The position numbers and the translations under genes are program-made. Positions 23,177 through 34,088 of a stretch of DNA of 64,000 nt are shown here, piece by piece; within the stretch, counting starts at the first letter, position 1, and the number at the start of each line of letters is the position of its first letter. Under the pieces are notes generated by a model. It saw only the letters and a list, made by a program, of their open reading frames with translations, made no database searches and had not been told where the DNA came from. Source of the stretch: Sthenelais limicola (taxonomy: Eukaryota > Annelida > Polychaeta > Phyllodocida > Sigalionidae); assembly GCA_942159475.1 (NCBI GenBank), contig OW804094.1, positions 15,435,708 to 15,499,707 of the forward strand, written 5' to 3'.

Positions 23177-23522
23177 ATAGGGGAGTTGCATAGCGGCCAT
23201 TTTGTATCCTGATTCACATGGCATTATGGGACTAATGGTACAGTATAAAATCTATATAAAACATGTCATGTTCAGCATGAAATATTTATCAGTGCTCCAA
23301 TGTCAATATCCATGTGTTATACATGTTGCCATAACACAAGTCCCCATCTTTCCCATCATGCATTTGGTTTTCATAGAACATTTATAAAATGAATGATATT
23401 CGTGAAAACATTCTTGCAATTTTTTATAAAAATGTTCCCAAATATTTGTATGTCAGATTTCATCAAAATCCATCCCATGATGCACTTACCAGACATGCGC
23501 AGTGGCACATGCAAGTCCCCTA
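23177..23522 (+). mobile_element. MITE family D, copy 2
   Basis: It opens ATAGGGGAGTTGCATAGCGG and closes CATGCAAGTCCCCTAT. About 345 bp; the interior matches 39887-40232. Confidence 0.88.
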
Positions 23523-23762
23523 TTTAAAGTGTCTTGTGTCCTGACCCCTAATCTCCGTGTCTGCATAAGCTGGCACATGTACACATGATATACTGTAAGT
23601 GGCAGTTTCACACGCCCTCCTCTATGTGGCACATGCATAAGTTATGCCCTCCTGATGATCCCTTATTAACCCAAGGCGCCCCCTCCCCCTGCCCCCCTCT
23701 TACCCAACAACCCCAGGTCTCAACCACCTTCACCGCCCCTGCCTCCAGAGTCCTCCATCATT

Positions 23763-23993
23763 GGGTGGAATCACCAGAAAATGGACAGTTTTCCTTCACC
23801 AATCCTCTCAAATAAACTAAATTTAAGACATAAATAAGGTTCAAAATTCAGTTCAACATAACCGAACTGATTGAATGAAAGCAATGCGAAATGTACTCAG
23901 ATATACCTAGTATTTATAATTTTTCAGCCTTATTTAGCAGAATTTACTAAATGTGTAGAGTTGCCAATTGTACTTTTCTAGACGATCTCACCC
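23763..23993 (-). mobile_element. MITE family A, copy 11 (diverged)
   Basis: 'ttcaccaatcctctcaaata' and 'aatttactaaatgtgtagag' identify it. The termini are degraded (GGGTGGAATCACCAG, GACGATCTCACCC). Confidence 0.8.
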
Positions 23994-24085
23994 ATTGTTC
24001 CTTCCCCCATCTCTATCTACCCTTCTTTCTCCCATTAATTCCTCTTCACAATGCACATTATTTTATACCAGTATGTATTCCCCGA

Positions 24086-24108
24086 CCTGGACCTGGACCT
24101 GGACCTAT
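24086..24108. repeat. GGACCT hexamer tandem
   Basis: About four GACCTG/GGACCT units. Confidence 0.8.
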
Positions 24109-24150
24109 TCCTCCGGACCACTCTCTGTTATCGTCTCCTCCTTCCACAGA

Positions 24151-24346
24151 CTAGGCCCAAAGTTGAGAAAGTCCCTTCAAACGAAGGGAAAGCCTCTCGT
24201 ATCAAACCCCAAAGTGCCATTATAATTCCATTAAGACCGCAAAATGTCATTATATTCCCATTAAAACGCCGAGTTCTAGGCAGGGATACCGATTAGCGAA
24301 GTAGGCTGACATACCATTCTTATCTGATCTGAGGGTTTGGACCTAG
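24151..24346 (+). mobile_element. MITE-like family C, full copy
   Basis: CTAGGCCCAAA...TTTGGACCTAG inverted ends. 196 bp. It includes 'gtcccttcaaacgaaggga' and 'ataccgattagcgaagtagg'. It is the best preserved copy, so it is used as the reference. Confidence 0.87.
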
Positions 24347-24369
24347 AGTGTCCACATCCTCTCCGAACT

Positions 24370-24390
24370 GCGCCCCCCCCCCCCCCCCGC
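24370..24390. repeat. Poly-C homopolymer run
   Basis: About 17 C residues. Confidence 0.9.
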
Positions 24391-24453
24391 CTTTTACCCA
24401 TCTCTTTCTATCGCCCTCCTCCCCTTTCCTCCACCACCCCATCATCACTACAT

Positions 24454-24689
24454 GAGTCAGATTCCCAGAAAATGTACAATTGGCAGCTGTACACATTTAG
24501 GAAGTTCTCCTAAATTAGCCTGAAAAAGGATGAATACCGGGTATATCTGAGTATAATTTGGTATCGCATTGAATTAAAGCATCAGTTCTGTTATGTTAAA
24601 CTGCATTTTGAAGCTCATTTTTGTCTTAAATGTGGGTTATTTGAGAGGATTGGTGAAGAGGAATTGTACATTTTCTGAAAATCTGACCC
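24454..24689 (+). mobile_element. MITE family A, copy 12 (A1)
   Basis: Full-length A1 copy with one substitution in the left terminus (GAGTCAGATTCCCAG). Confidence 0.9.
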
Positions 24690-24729
24690 ACATGCTTCAT
24701 CTTCCCCACCCTCCTCCCTAGGACGACCC

Positions 24730-24802
24730 ATAGGGTCATTTTTTAGAGAGATATCTCTATTCGGAGTAGAGATATCTCTAATTATCTAATAAATGACCCT
24801 AT
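24730..24802. repeat. 73-bp palindromic element
   Basis: ATAGGGTCATTTTTTA...TAATAAATGACCCTAT inverted ends enclose AGAGATATCTCT, a short spacer and a second AGAGATATCTCT. It could be a very short MITE; I see no second copy in the window. Confidence 0.7.
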
Positions 24803-25743
24803 TGCTCGCCAAACGTCCCTCTCATTGCCTTCCTCCCCCCCTTTTCTCCTAGGTACATTCCCGGAGCAAAAAAGACCCGAGTCTTTTTTCACATTGAGGA
24901 CATTAACTCCCTGTGCATATAATTCCCCTCCGTCAGCTCGTGCCCCCCCCCTACGCCCTGCCCGTACACTACCCCGTAATCCAAGTTCTAGTGCACCAAA
25001 GATGCCGAGGTTATGCTCACACGCTTGCCAACATCCATCTAGCTACACCACCTAGTGATGGGGGGATTTGCATGGAGTCATTATGTGTGACATTGTTTAT
25101 ATATATATATATATATGTTTTTGCTATCATGATTGATGTCCATTAATCATTTAAATATATGTATTTTTGTATTTAAATGATTGTTTTTAGCCAAACATTA
25201 TGTGAATCACATTATTCTCAGTTGAAGCTAAGCTAGACAGAATAGAATAAAGGTTAAAAAATTGACATATTGACACATGTAACCCAGAGGAATTGTAATT
25301 ATGCCCACTTTTGAATACAAATTTTAATAATCCAAATTGAAGATATAAGTATGAATTACGTAATATACATGCTAAATGTGTAGATTAGTTTAAAACGAAT
25401 TCGCACGATTACATGAATATCAAAGTTTCCCCAGGGTCGTGGTGCTATTGCCAAATATGTTGAAATTATTTTAATATATCATGTTGTTATATCTTGTTTA
25501 TCGTTACTGCAAACAGAGGAAACAATAGACCATTATACCCTTAAGGAAATACGCAGATCAGACCATCATCCGATATGTTCATGCGTTGCTATGTTGATCT
25601 GACATGACAAAGATACTAATTGTAAATCCGATCCCCGTATTGGCTGACACACTTTATGGCATCTGGTGATATCAGGGCCTGGGTTTGCTGTCATGGATCA
25701 ACCCAGTAAGGTATAACCGTTATGCTGTCGATATAAATTATAT
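24803..25743. other. Non-coding DNA
   Basis: No gene recognised. (TA)n near 25100-25116. Confidence 0.5.
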
Positions 25744-25978
25744 GGGTCAGATTTTTAGAAAATGTACAATTGGCCTTCACCAATTCTCTCAAATAATCCA
25801 AATTTAATACGAAAATCAGGTTCAAAATACAGTTCAACACAACCAGATAAATTTATTGAATGAATATAATACAGAATACACTCAGATATACCTAGTATTT
25901 ATCATTTTTCACTCTAATTTAGCAGAATGTGACAGATGTGTACAACTGTAGATTGTGCATTTTCCAAAAATCTGACCC
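25744..25978 (-). mobile_element. MITE family A, copy 13 (A3)
   Basis: Reverse orientation. The right end carries 'acaactgtagattgtgcatt', the A3 signature. Confidence 0.88.
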
Positions 25979-26025
25979 AAATGTGACGTGTCTGAGAGAA
26001 GGCTCCGTTTATGTATTTCCAATTA

Positions 26026-26433
26026 TGATCTGTTACAGGAAAATGAGTCATAAATCGCAAAAAAAATCATTTTGAGATCCCATCATATTTGAAACGATGA
26101 GATCAAGCCGAGTCCAATGATAGTAAACAGTAGGACATCTAATAAGTATTTCTATATTTTAAGTTTGATTTATTTTTATTTTAAAAAAAGGTTTGGACTA
26201 TTTCTTGGTGGACATCTACTAGTGAATTAGGTGAATGTACTCTATAAGATGAACTTAGAAATGCATGGATATATTTAATACGCGGTTTTGAAATTTGGGA
26301 GATGTATTCATACTGCAAGGAGCGTTAAGCAGCCCAAAAATCAAAATATTCCCACAAAGACATCTTGTAAATAAAACGCTTTGAAAAATACCAATTGTGT
26401 GACTTGTGACTCATTTTCCTGAAACACATCACA
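26026..26433 (-). mobile_element. MITE family B, copy 2
   Basis: Diverged left end (GATCTGTTACAGGAAAATGA) and intact right end. The interior is in reverse orientation relative to copy 1. Confidence 0.88.
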
Positions 26434-26590
26434 ATTAGTATCGTATCTGGTGGGTAGAGATCAGAATAAATTGAAATTTGTCAAGTGTAAATCTGTACTG
26501 TACTGGACGATTCATGAAGAGTTCGTGAAAATTGATCGATACTTTCGGTATCATATGAGGCTTTTATTTAAAATTCCACGTGTTCCCATT

Positions 26591-26976
26591 TGTGAGGCGT
26601 TCGAAGAAAATGAGTCATAATTCGCAAAAAAATAATTTTGAGATACCATCACATTTGAAACGATGGGATCAAGCTGATTCCAATGATAGTAAACATCAGG
26701 ACATTTAATAAGTATTTCTATATTGAAAAACAGGCAATATTTCTGGGTGGACCATCACTAATAAAGTAGCTAAATATACTCTATAGGATGACCTTAGAAA
26801 TACAACTATATAATAATATTATTTACTACGCAGCAGTCATGGAATCATGGAATACTGCTTAGAGCGGTAGATGCCCCAAAGATGAGAAATGATACAACAA
26901 AGAGATCTTGTGAATAAATCCCTTTCAAAAATATAACTTTTGCGACTTGTGACTCATTTTCCTGAAACACATCACA
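26591..26976 (-). mobile_element. MITE family B, copy 3
   Basis: Only about 160 bp from copy 2 and in the same orientation. The left end is diverged (TGTGAGGCGTTCGAAG) and the right end intact. Confidence 0.88.
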
Positions 26977-27003
26977 TTTTCCTCGTGAAGGAGTGTCATA
27001 TAT

Positions 27004-27238
27004 GGGTCAGATTTTCAGAAAATGTGCAATTGGCAGCTGCACACATTGAATAAATTCTGCTAAATTAGACTGCAATTTGGTCAATACTAGGTAAATTCGA
27101 GAATATTTGGCATTGTATTGATTCTAGCTATCTGTTTGCTTAGGTTGAAATGTATTTTGAACTTTATTTCCATCTGAAATTTGGGTTATTTGAGAAGATT
27201 GGCGAAGTCCAATTGTACATTTTCTGAAAATCTGACCC
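27004..27238 (+). mobile_element. MITE family A, copy 14 (A2)
   Basis: Full-length A2 copy with TATAT/ATAT borders. Confidence 0.92.
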
Positions 27239-27754
27239 ATATATTCATAGATGAAATTAGAATAGCGATGTCTGAATATCAACCTGTGAGACCATTGCAC
27301 TGTCCAACGTGTCAATGCTGCTTGCAGTTCGATCGTCAAGAATCAAGAAAATCAATAAATTGTAAAAATGTCCCCCACCATACAGACTGGTCCAATGTAG
27401 TACAGATGCCATCGATATCATCACCACAAATGTGAATCAGACCTTATCTCGAATTTTAAAATTTTCATTACACTTGGCCTTTAATAATAGATTTAGAGTT
27501 TAGATTTGTTTTTATTCAGGAATTCCATTACATCGATGATGCTATTCTCAGAAGTCCTTATTCTCATCCCAAACTGCATGTTGCCCCCTAGCTGCTTTTT
27601 ATTACGTCCCAATTTCACAGGTTTCTAGTGACCTCATGCAGATATCTGCCGAGTTGCGTTATGCAATAACTAGCATCAGGCGATGAACCCATATTACCAT
27701 CCCATCCCAAATACCCAATGACAGGACAGTATAAGGGACTATCAAATAGTATAT

Positions 27755-27989
27755 GGGTCAGATTTTCAGAAAATGTACAATTCGCCTTCACCAATCTTCT
27801 CAAATAACCCATTTTTAAGACAAAAATGAGCTTCAAAATGCAGTTTAATATAACGGAATTGATACTTTAAATCAATATGATACCAAATATACTCAGATAT
27901 ACCCGGTATTCTTCATTTTATAGCCTAATTTAGGAGAATTTCGTAAATGTGTAGAGCTGCTGATTGTACATTTTCAGAAAATCTGACCC
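27755..27989 (-). mobile_element. MITE family A, copy 15 (A1)
   Basis: Full-length A1 copy, ATAT on both sides. Confidence 0.92.
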
Positions 27990-28074
27990 ATATAGTAGAT
28001 AATTTCCAGTGATTTACTTCTACTTTTCTGTGTAAAAACAAGCGTGATACCGATTGTTTGATATTTTTTTTCAG

Positions 28075-28167
28075 CAAACGGGTATAGGAAACCCCTCCCG
28101 GAGAAGACAGTCCTTCTCAGATAGGCCGAGAATAACCCGTGAAACAGGCATCAAGAAGTTAGTATAA
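28075..28167 (+). other. Candidate terminal exon, unidentified
   Basis: A strong acceptor-like tract (T8 then CAG at 28072-28074) precedes 30 open codons ending in TAA. The translation is basic (RRRQSFSDRPRITRETGIKK) and looks a little like the N-terminal DNA-binding part of a Tc1-type transposase. No flanking exon was identified, so this may be chance. Confidence 0.2.
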
Positions 28168-29600
28168 TAGAATATGTATATTCATCAATAATTGAACAAA
28201 TTGGCGGGTTGAAGTTGGGTCTAGAGAGTATAATGGCACCAGTGTAGTCGTAGGCCTATGGGAGTCTTGGGCTATTTATTTACTTTACTAAACATGGAAT
28301 GGACTGTTATTGTAGGCCCACCATCCCGACCACAACACTGTCAACACCCTACCTGCTTCCCTCTCCCATTGGCGTCTCCCGACGCATCAACATAATAGGC
28401 CTATCGTTTTTGAGCTTTAATCCTGGCCTCCAATCGCCGATGATACGGCTAACGGAGGCCAGTGTTCCCTGTTTATAACTGTTTGGGTGGTGCTGCTGGT
28501 GGCGCTACCTCGTGGGAGGGTCAGAAAACATTCTCAGAGTTCTGACTTCCGGTTAGTTCACCACATTGCCACAAGGTGTAAGTGCGACCAGATCGAGCAT
28601 GGTGCAATGGCAACACTGATCCCTAGAGCCCTAGAGGCGTCAACGCGAAAGGTCTGTAACGCCGTAATTATACCAGTAATACCTAAAAAATCTTGGTCCA
28701 ATCTCTCCCTAAGGCTATAACTTAGGCAGTCATGTAACTGGTTGGTGTTGGACAATGAGAAATAGAGTGGGTTCCCCGATCATAGAGGAAGTTGTACAGT
28801 GCTAATGCATCGCCGATGGCGGAATGTGGCGATGCTTCTTGCTTGGGTTTTATGCAGTTGCATAATTAATTAATTATGCCATTGTCGCCGGTCGGTCTAG
28901 GTAGGCAAATAACAAAAGTGAGACAGTCCCTTATATGGGGGGCTATAATGAACAATGGGTTCATTAGTCCTATACCTGTGATTGGACAGGTGCGGGTCAG
29001 CCACTCGGTGACCTGCACCTGGTCAGTTGGTAAGAGACTGCCGTAGAGGTGTAAAGGCAACTCCTCACAGGGGTGTTAAAACATGTGTTGACTATAGAAA
29101 ATGAAATTTTAGTAGGTATGTGACACAATTTAAGGGGGTATAAGAGCTCTAATAAGCCAATTCACGGTTCCAACTGCGCATGTCTCAAAAGCACTTCCGC
29201 CCAACCAGCGCGGGATAAACAAAGGCATGAGGATGATCGCCCACCATAGTGTAGGCTCGAGTCGAATGTTTAATCAATGTTTTAACTAAGTTAGAATGAG
29301 TATTTGTGAAATAGGAGGGCATAGCAATAGTCAACTAACATGGGAAGACAGAATCAGACCATATTTAGGTATTGAACTCCTATAATTTGATAGAAATATC
29401 TCAATTACTGTAGCCACACATTTTGTTTACATTTCGGCGGGGCTCACGCATGAACCCAAGTCCATAGCACATTGTAAATACTAGACAAATCCTATCGGAG
29501 AAATAAAAAAAACACTGTAATTCAACCGAACACTTCATTTGAGAGCCCGATTGGAAGTGAGAAGTGATTCCTTCAAGAAATAAAGTAGTAATCATAGATT
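28168..29600. other. Relatively GC-rich non-coding DNA
   Basis: No gene recognised. The 77-codon frame at 28487 has no known motif. A 12-bp imperfect inverted repeat (AGGTGCGGGTCA / TGACCTGCACCT) sits at about 28988-29020. Confidence 0.45.
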
Positions 29601-30060
29601 AACTATGATCGGGTATGAGACCGGTGCCGACCTGCCCTGCTTGGCTTGGATGCCTATGAGGGAGGGCCGTAGGCAGACGTCGGGCAGACATGCTTCAGCC
29701 CTCAAAATACTCACAAGTTATAACGTGAAATCAAGAGGTTTGAATGCATGACAGATCCCAATTGTTAAATGTCAGTCTTAGACACAAACTAAGAGGTAAT
29801 TATAACCATTTAATCAAATTGTATTTCAATGATCAGGCCACTTATATGATCGATACAAATTGTGAATTGTGACAAGGCCAGGGAAATGCCTAGGCCACCC
29901 CACGCTCAGAAAAAAAACCGTGAAAACAGCTGTTTCAATGCATGACAGCTTTCAATTCTTAGATGTTCTGAAGGAAATGAACTGAGCAGTGATTACGATC
30001 ATGTTTTAGAAGTTTATGTTGTATTAGAACTTTAATAATTGCCACAAAACATGATCGGTG
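29601..30060. repeat. Diverged tandem duplication, period about 196 bp
   Basis: 'aacgtgaaatcaagaggttt' with 'gaatgcatgacag' (29722) recurs as 'accgtgaaaacagctgtttc' with 'aatgcatgacag' (29918). Similar flanking blocks follow each. The homology is imperfect, suggesting an old duplication or an uncharacterised element. Confidence 0.45.
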
Positions 30061-31535
30061 CGCGGGCGATAATAAGGGTAGCCTTTGGTCGGCCCGCTCT
30101 TGTTTATCACGCAGTGATCCCAAGATGCAATGCGTGGCTGAGACCGTGAACTAGCTTATAGGTCCGAACCGAAACGGTATGTAAAACAACCCTTGAAAAT
30201 GGCGCCGCGAATCTCTACTGCAGTCTATCCATGAAAAATATTTCGCCATATTTTTATCGCAAATTACAATATGTAAATATTAAACATACAGAATATATTC
30301 GCTTATAGCTCTTTTAAATGATCCACTAACGCATAATTAGAAACATTAAGCTGTTTACATTGCTTCAATAAATATGCCATGCTTCCTTTATTACTATTAT
30401 TAAATATATTTAATATAGTATTATCATTGTATCTTCAGTTTATCAAAATCTGACGAAATGGGGGTTTTTGCTTCAGCACAATGCACATATTCCATTTCAA
30501 TGCTATTACTCTGACATAGAACGCAAATAACTCAATTCGCGCCAATGAAGGTTCAAGATGGTGTACACTATTGAACTTAAATACGGAGGTTCCGCAAGCA
30601 AACTTATCTCAATTACGTAAATGTTTCCGTATCTTTTTTTTTATAAATTACGTCACATTTTTAAAATAAAAAAATGAAAAATAAATTGTGAGATGAAACA
30701 TTTCGTTTTATTTGTTATGTTACGTTTTTCTCACCATGTTTTGCTGAACCTCTTTCTTTCTTTTCATGCATGTGTGTATATCAGAGATACAGATACGTTT
30801 ACGTTTATAAATGCATAGGTTAGACTTGCTGAACCCCCCTAATAGCAGTGTAATAGACACGTATAGAAACTGGAAGTTAATATTTAGAACAACCACCCAC
30901 GACTGAGACACATTGCTATTGTGAAGCGAGACGTGAAAGTGAAAGCTGCATGGTGATATTGACTAGATTCTTACGTCAGCAAAAAAAAACCATTTCACAA
31001 TTCTATTACTCATCATTGCCCCCAATTGCCATGTGTTGTAATTAAATATATCATAATGGGATAGAGCAGATGTTTCTAGAAATATTACAGGAAGTTTCAA
31101 CTTGTTCGGATACTGACATTTCGGATTTTCAACCCCCTGAGCAATAGAACCACGCACCCTCTTTAATAATTGCTTCACTGATAATTTATACTAATATAGA
31201 ATATAGGGTTTTTGATTGGAATGGTTCGATAGCGACTGGCATTAACACATAGATCAATGTCTCACTTCAAACACAACACATTTTAATATACGCAATGAAC
31301 CATTTTAAGGGTGTATTCTTTGCAAATTTCAATCAAAGATTATTTTTAAATGTTATCCCTATTTTTTATAAACCATCTGAAAGTCGTTGGAACCGCTAAA
31401 TTTGAGAAAATATCTCCCCCGATTCCTTTTGGTACATGGCCATCGTACGAATTTCATGGACTCTTTTCTTCAAAATTACATATATGGAACAATATAGTTA
31501 GTAATCTAATGTAATTCACAAATGGACCGTCGTAT
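30061..31535. other. AT-rich non-coding DNA
   Basis: Nothing recognised on either strand. Confidence 0.5.
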
Positions 31536-31607
31536 ACATACATACATGTGACATACATACATACATACATACATACATACATACATACATACATACATAC
31601 ATACATG
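31536..31607. repeat. (ACAT)n microsatellite
   Basis: About 16 tetranucleotide units, interrupted once by GTG. Confidence 0.95.
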
Positions 31608-31709
31608 TGATATACACATGCCTACATAATAATTATATACACATACATTGTAGCTTTTTGTAACGGTCCTATTAATGCCTTAATTGTAATTGTAAAACAC
31701 AGATTTCTG

Positions 31710-31733
31710 TAAAAAAAAAAAAAAAAAAAAAAA
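31710..31733. repeat. Poly-A run
   Basis: 23 A residues. Could be the tail of a retroposon, but no body is recognised upstream. Confidence 0.8.
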
Positions 31734-32161
31734 TAATGGTTGAAACATAATTTGTGTACAGTACATCAGTTATTGCTGACAACAGCATCTATAATGTAAT
31801 ACTTCGATTTAATAAAAACATATTAAACTAAACCTAAGCATATATACACGGATATATAGATGCATACACAGACAACAATAAACCAGTCGTATACCACAAT
31901 AACGGTTGTTTCCATGAGTGTCTGCTGCTGTGTACCGAATGGTGTCGCTATAAATGCGCTATGGATTATTCTTTACCACATGTGAGGATATTTTTATCAC
32001 ATGACTGCCAGACAAGGACATTGTCTTGGAGTGCAGTCATACCTTAGTGCATGTGTACTTGTGTTATTATAGCTGGGAGGAGATCACGTGTAGGAGAGGC
32101 AGGAGCGACAGATGGCAAGGAGTGAGATGGTTTTTGTGTGTGTGTGTGTCTATTCATGTAT

Positions 32162-32396
32162 GGGTCAGATTCTCAGAAAATGTACAATTCAGCTTCGCTA
32201 ATCTTCTCAAATAACCCAAATTTCAGACGAAAATACAGTTCAGAATACAGTCCCACCTAACCAAACAGATTGTTAGAATCAATGCAATGCCAAATATACT
32301 CGAATTTACCCAGTATTGACCAAATTGCAGCCTAATTGAGCAGAATATACTAAATGTGTACAACTGCCAATTGTACATTTTCTGAAAATTTGATCC
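32162..32396 (-). mobile_element. MITE family A, copy 16 (A2)
   Basis: A2 interior in reverse orientation, with a right-end substitution (TTTGATCC). Confidence 0.9.
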
Positions 32397-32842
32397 GTAT
32401 ATTTTTTAATCTATGTTTGAACTGACATAAGTTATAACTCGTTCAATGGGTTTTGATGAATATTGAAATATACATTTTATTGATCGTATATATACGATTA
32501 ATAGATTTCTAATTCCTATAAGCAATACTATAGTATTGATTGCAGGAATTATAATAGCTGAAAAGAGCCATTTATGGGTTTCCGACAAGAGCAATTGTAG
32601 TGACGCAATCGCCTTGCAAATCAGCATTATTTCATGCAGTAAGTATCGGAAATGTACTTATCTATGTACATATAGCAATGAATGTATTTGTGTGTGTATT
32701 TATGTTTGTTCATGAATATGAGGGCATACATACTTATAACTATATGTATTATCTATATATACACCTAATACATATTTGTATGCAAGGAGAAATTGACGCT
32801 ACATTTTCCTTCTTCCGTGTAGCCAATTTGCGTCATAATAGT
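32397..32842. other. AT-rich non-coding DNA
   Basis: Nothing recognised. Confidence 0.5.
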
Positions 32843-33047
32843 CTAGGTCCAAATCCTCAGATCAGATAAGAATGGCATGTCAGTGATTGGACCCCGTCTT
32901 CACTAATCGGTTTCCAAGCTTAGGAGTAGGCGTTCTAATGGGATTATAATGTCATTTTGCGGTCTTAATGGAATTACAATGGTGCTTTGTGGTTTGAGGC
33001 GAGAGGCCTTCCCTCGGTTTGAAGGGACTCTCTCATCTTTGGCCCTA
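32843..33047 (-). mobile_element. MITE-like family C, full copy
   Basis: It begins CTAGGTCCAAATCCTCAG and ends TTTGGCCCTA. About 205 bp; the interior is the inverse of 24151-24346. Confidence 0.83.
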
Positions 33048-33568
33048 AAATTATAAATATCTTTTTGGTTTTTACATTCTACGGAATTTTTTTTAAAAAA
33101 AATTCGTGAATGTTAGTGAATTGGGTACCATTCTGTCAATCATCCTGAGTAGCAAGTTCATGTGATACATTTTGAGGTGTTGGTTGAGGATTGGTGTGAG
33201 GAGTGTGGACACTTATCTGGGAGGATATCTGGATGCCCATCTCTGTGTGATATAATTCACGCCAACACTACTAACTTTGCACTTATACAAGGACTGCTTG
33301 ATTGATAACCTTCTACCATCTCTGCAGTAAATCCCTGAAGGCCAGTGTGACATCGTATTGGTTGACATTTGTTGTATTCTATTGGCTATCTTGGTTTGAT
33401 TGACAAGTTGCCACTTAAGGCCACTGTATAGGTTTTGAGAGGAACCCATTTAGAGAGGACCACCCATGACTGAATCTGAGTGATCTACACCTACTACACC
33501 CTTTGGGATTTCTGGGTTTCAAGTCATGGAGACAGACAAGCTCGGAATTGCAAAGACTAAAAGACAAT
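33048..33568. other. Non-coding DNA
   Basis: No gene recognised. The 14-bp string TGTGTGATATAATT at about 33244 is identical to the first bases of the Ngaro-like repeat at 33904. Confidence 0.45.
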
Positions 33569-33730
33569 TGTGTATTATTAGATTACAATATGTTGTTTGA
33601 TGTCTTATGTCTAATTCCCTTGCATTGTACTTTCATGTTTATCCAACTGCCTTTGTAAACAGGGAGCGTGCAACATTCCTAGTTGTTAATAAACTGAATT
33701 TTACTTCCACTCCTGTGTTCTTCTAATACA
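33569..33730 (+). repeat. Possible solo-LTR-like segment
   Basis: TGTATTATTAG at the left and CTTCTAATACA at the right are inverted. AATAAA at about 33690 sits where an LTR poly(A) signal would be. An exact 5-bp duplication directly outside these ends is not seen, so the call is weak. Confidence 0.25.
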
Positions 33731-33903
33731 GACATTCGAGGCATTTCAGATTACAGTACGTCTGATATTCATAATCTATCCATTGCGCACAAATAGTTGA
33801 CCGTAGAATTTGTTTCCTTTGGAAACGCACAATATATACATTAACTTAAACTGATTATAAAGTTAAACAGAAAAATAGTTCATTAAATGATTGATTAACT
33901 TAA

Positions 33904-34060
33904 TGTGTGATATAATTGATGAACGGACTGTGTACCATGACCGTATAACCGGAAGTCAAAGCAACCTTGGTTACCGCGGGCTATTTGAAATCGCAACCTC
34001 GTCAGTTTGTCAGTCGGCATTGAAGCAGCTAACAGGCCAGAACCAGAGAAAGAAAAATTT
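33904..34060 (+). repeat. Split direct repeat A1
   Basis: 157 bp starting TGTGTGATATAATTGATGAA and ending AGAAAGAAAAATTT. The same sequence recurs at 37879-38035. Confidence 0.95.
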
Positions 34061-34088
34061 GTTTTTCTGATTTCACTTACCTTGGGAT

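Noticed and set aside
27181..27435. ORFs beginning or ending inside family A MITEs (recurring GQIFRKCTI or VRFSENVQF peptides)
   Set aside because: The recurring peptides come from the MITE terminal repeat, not from a protein family.
31710..31733. Poly-A run as proof of a processed pseudogene
   Set aside because: No gene-derived body or flanking duplication is seen upstream.
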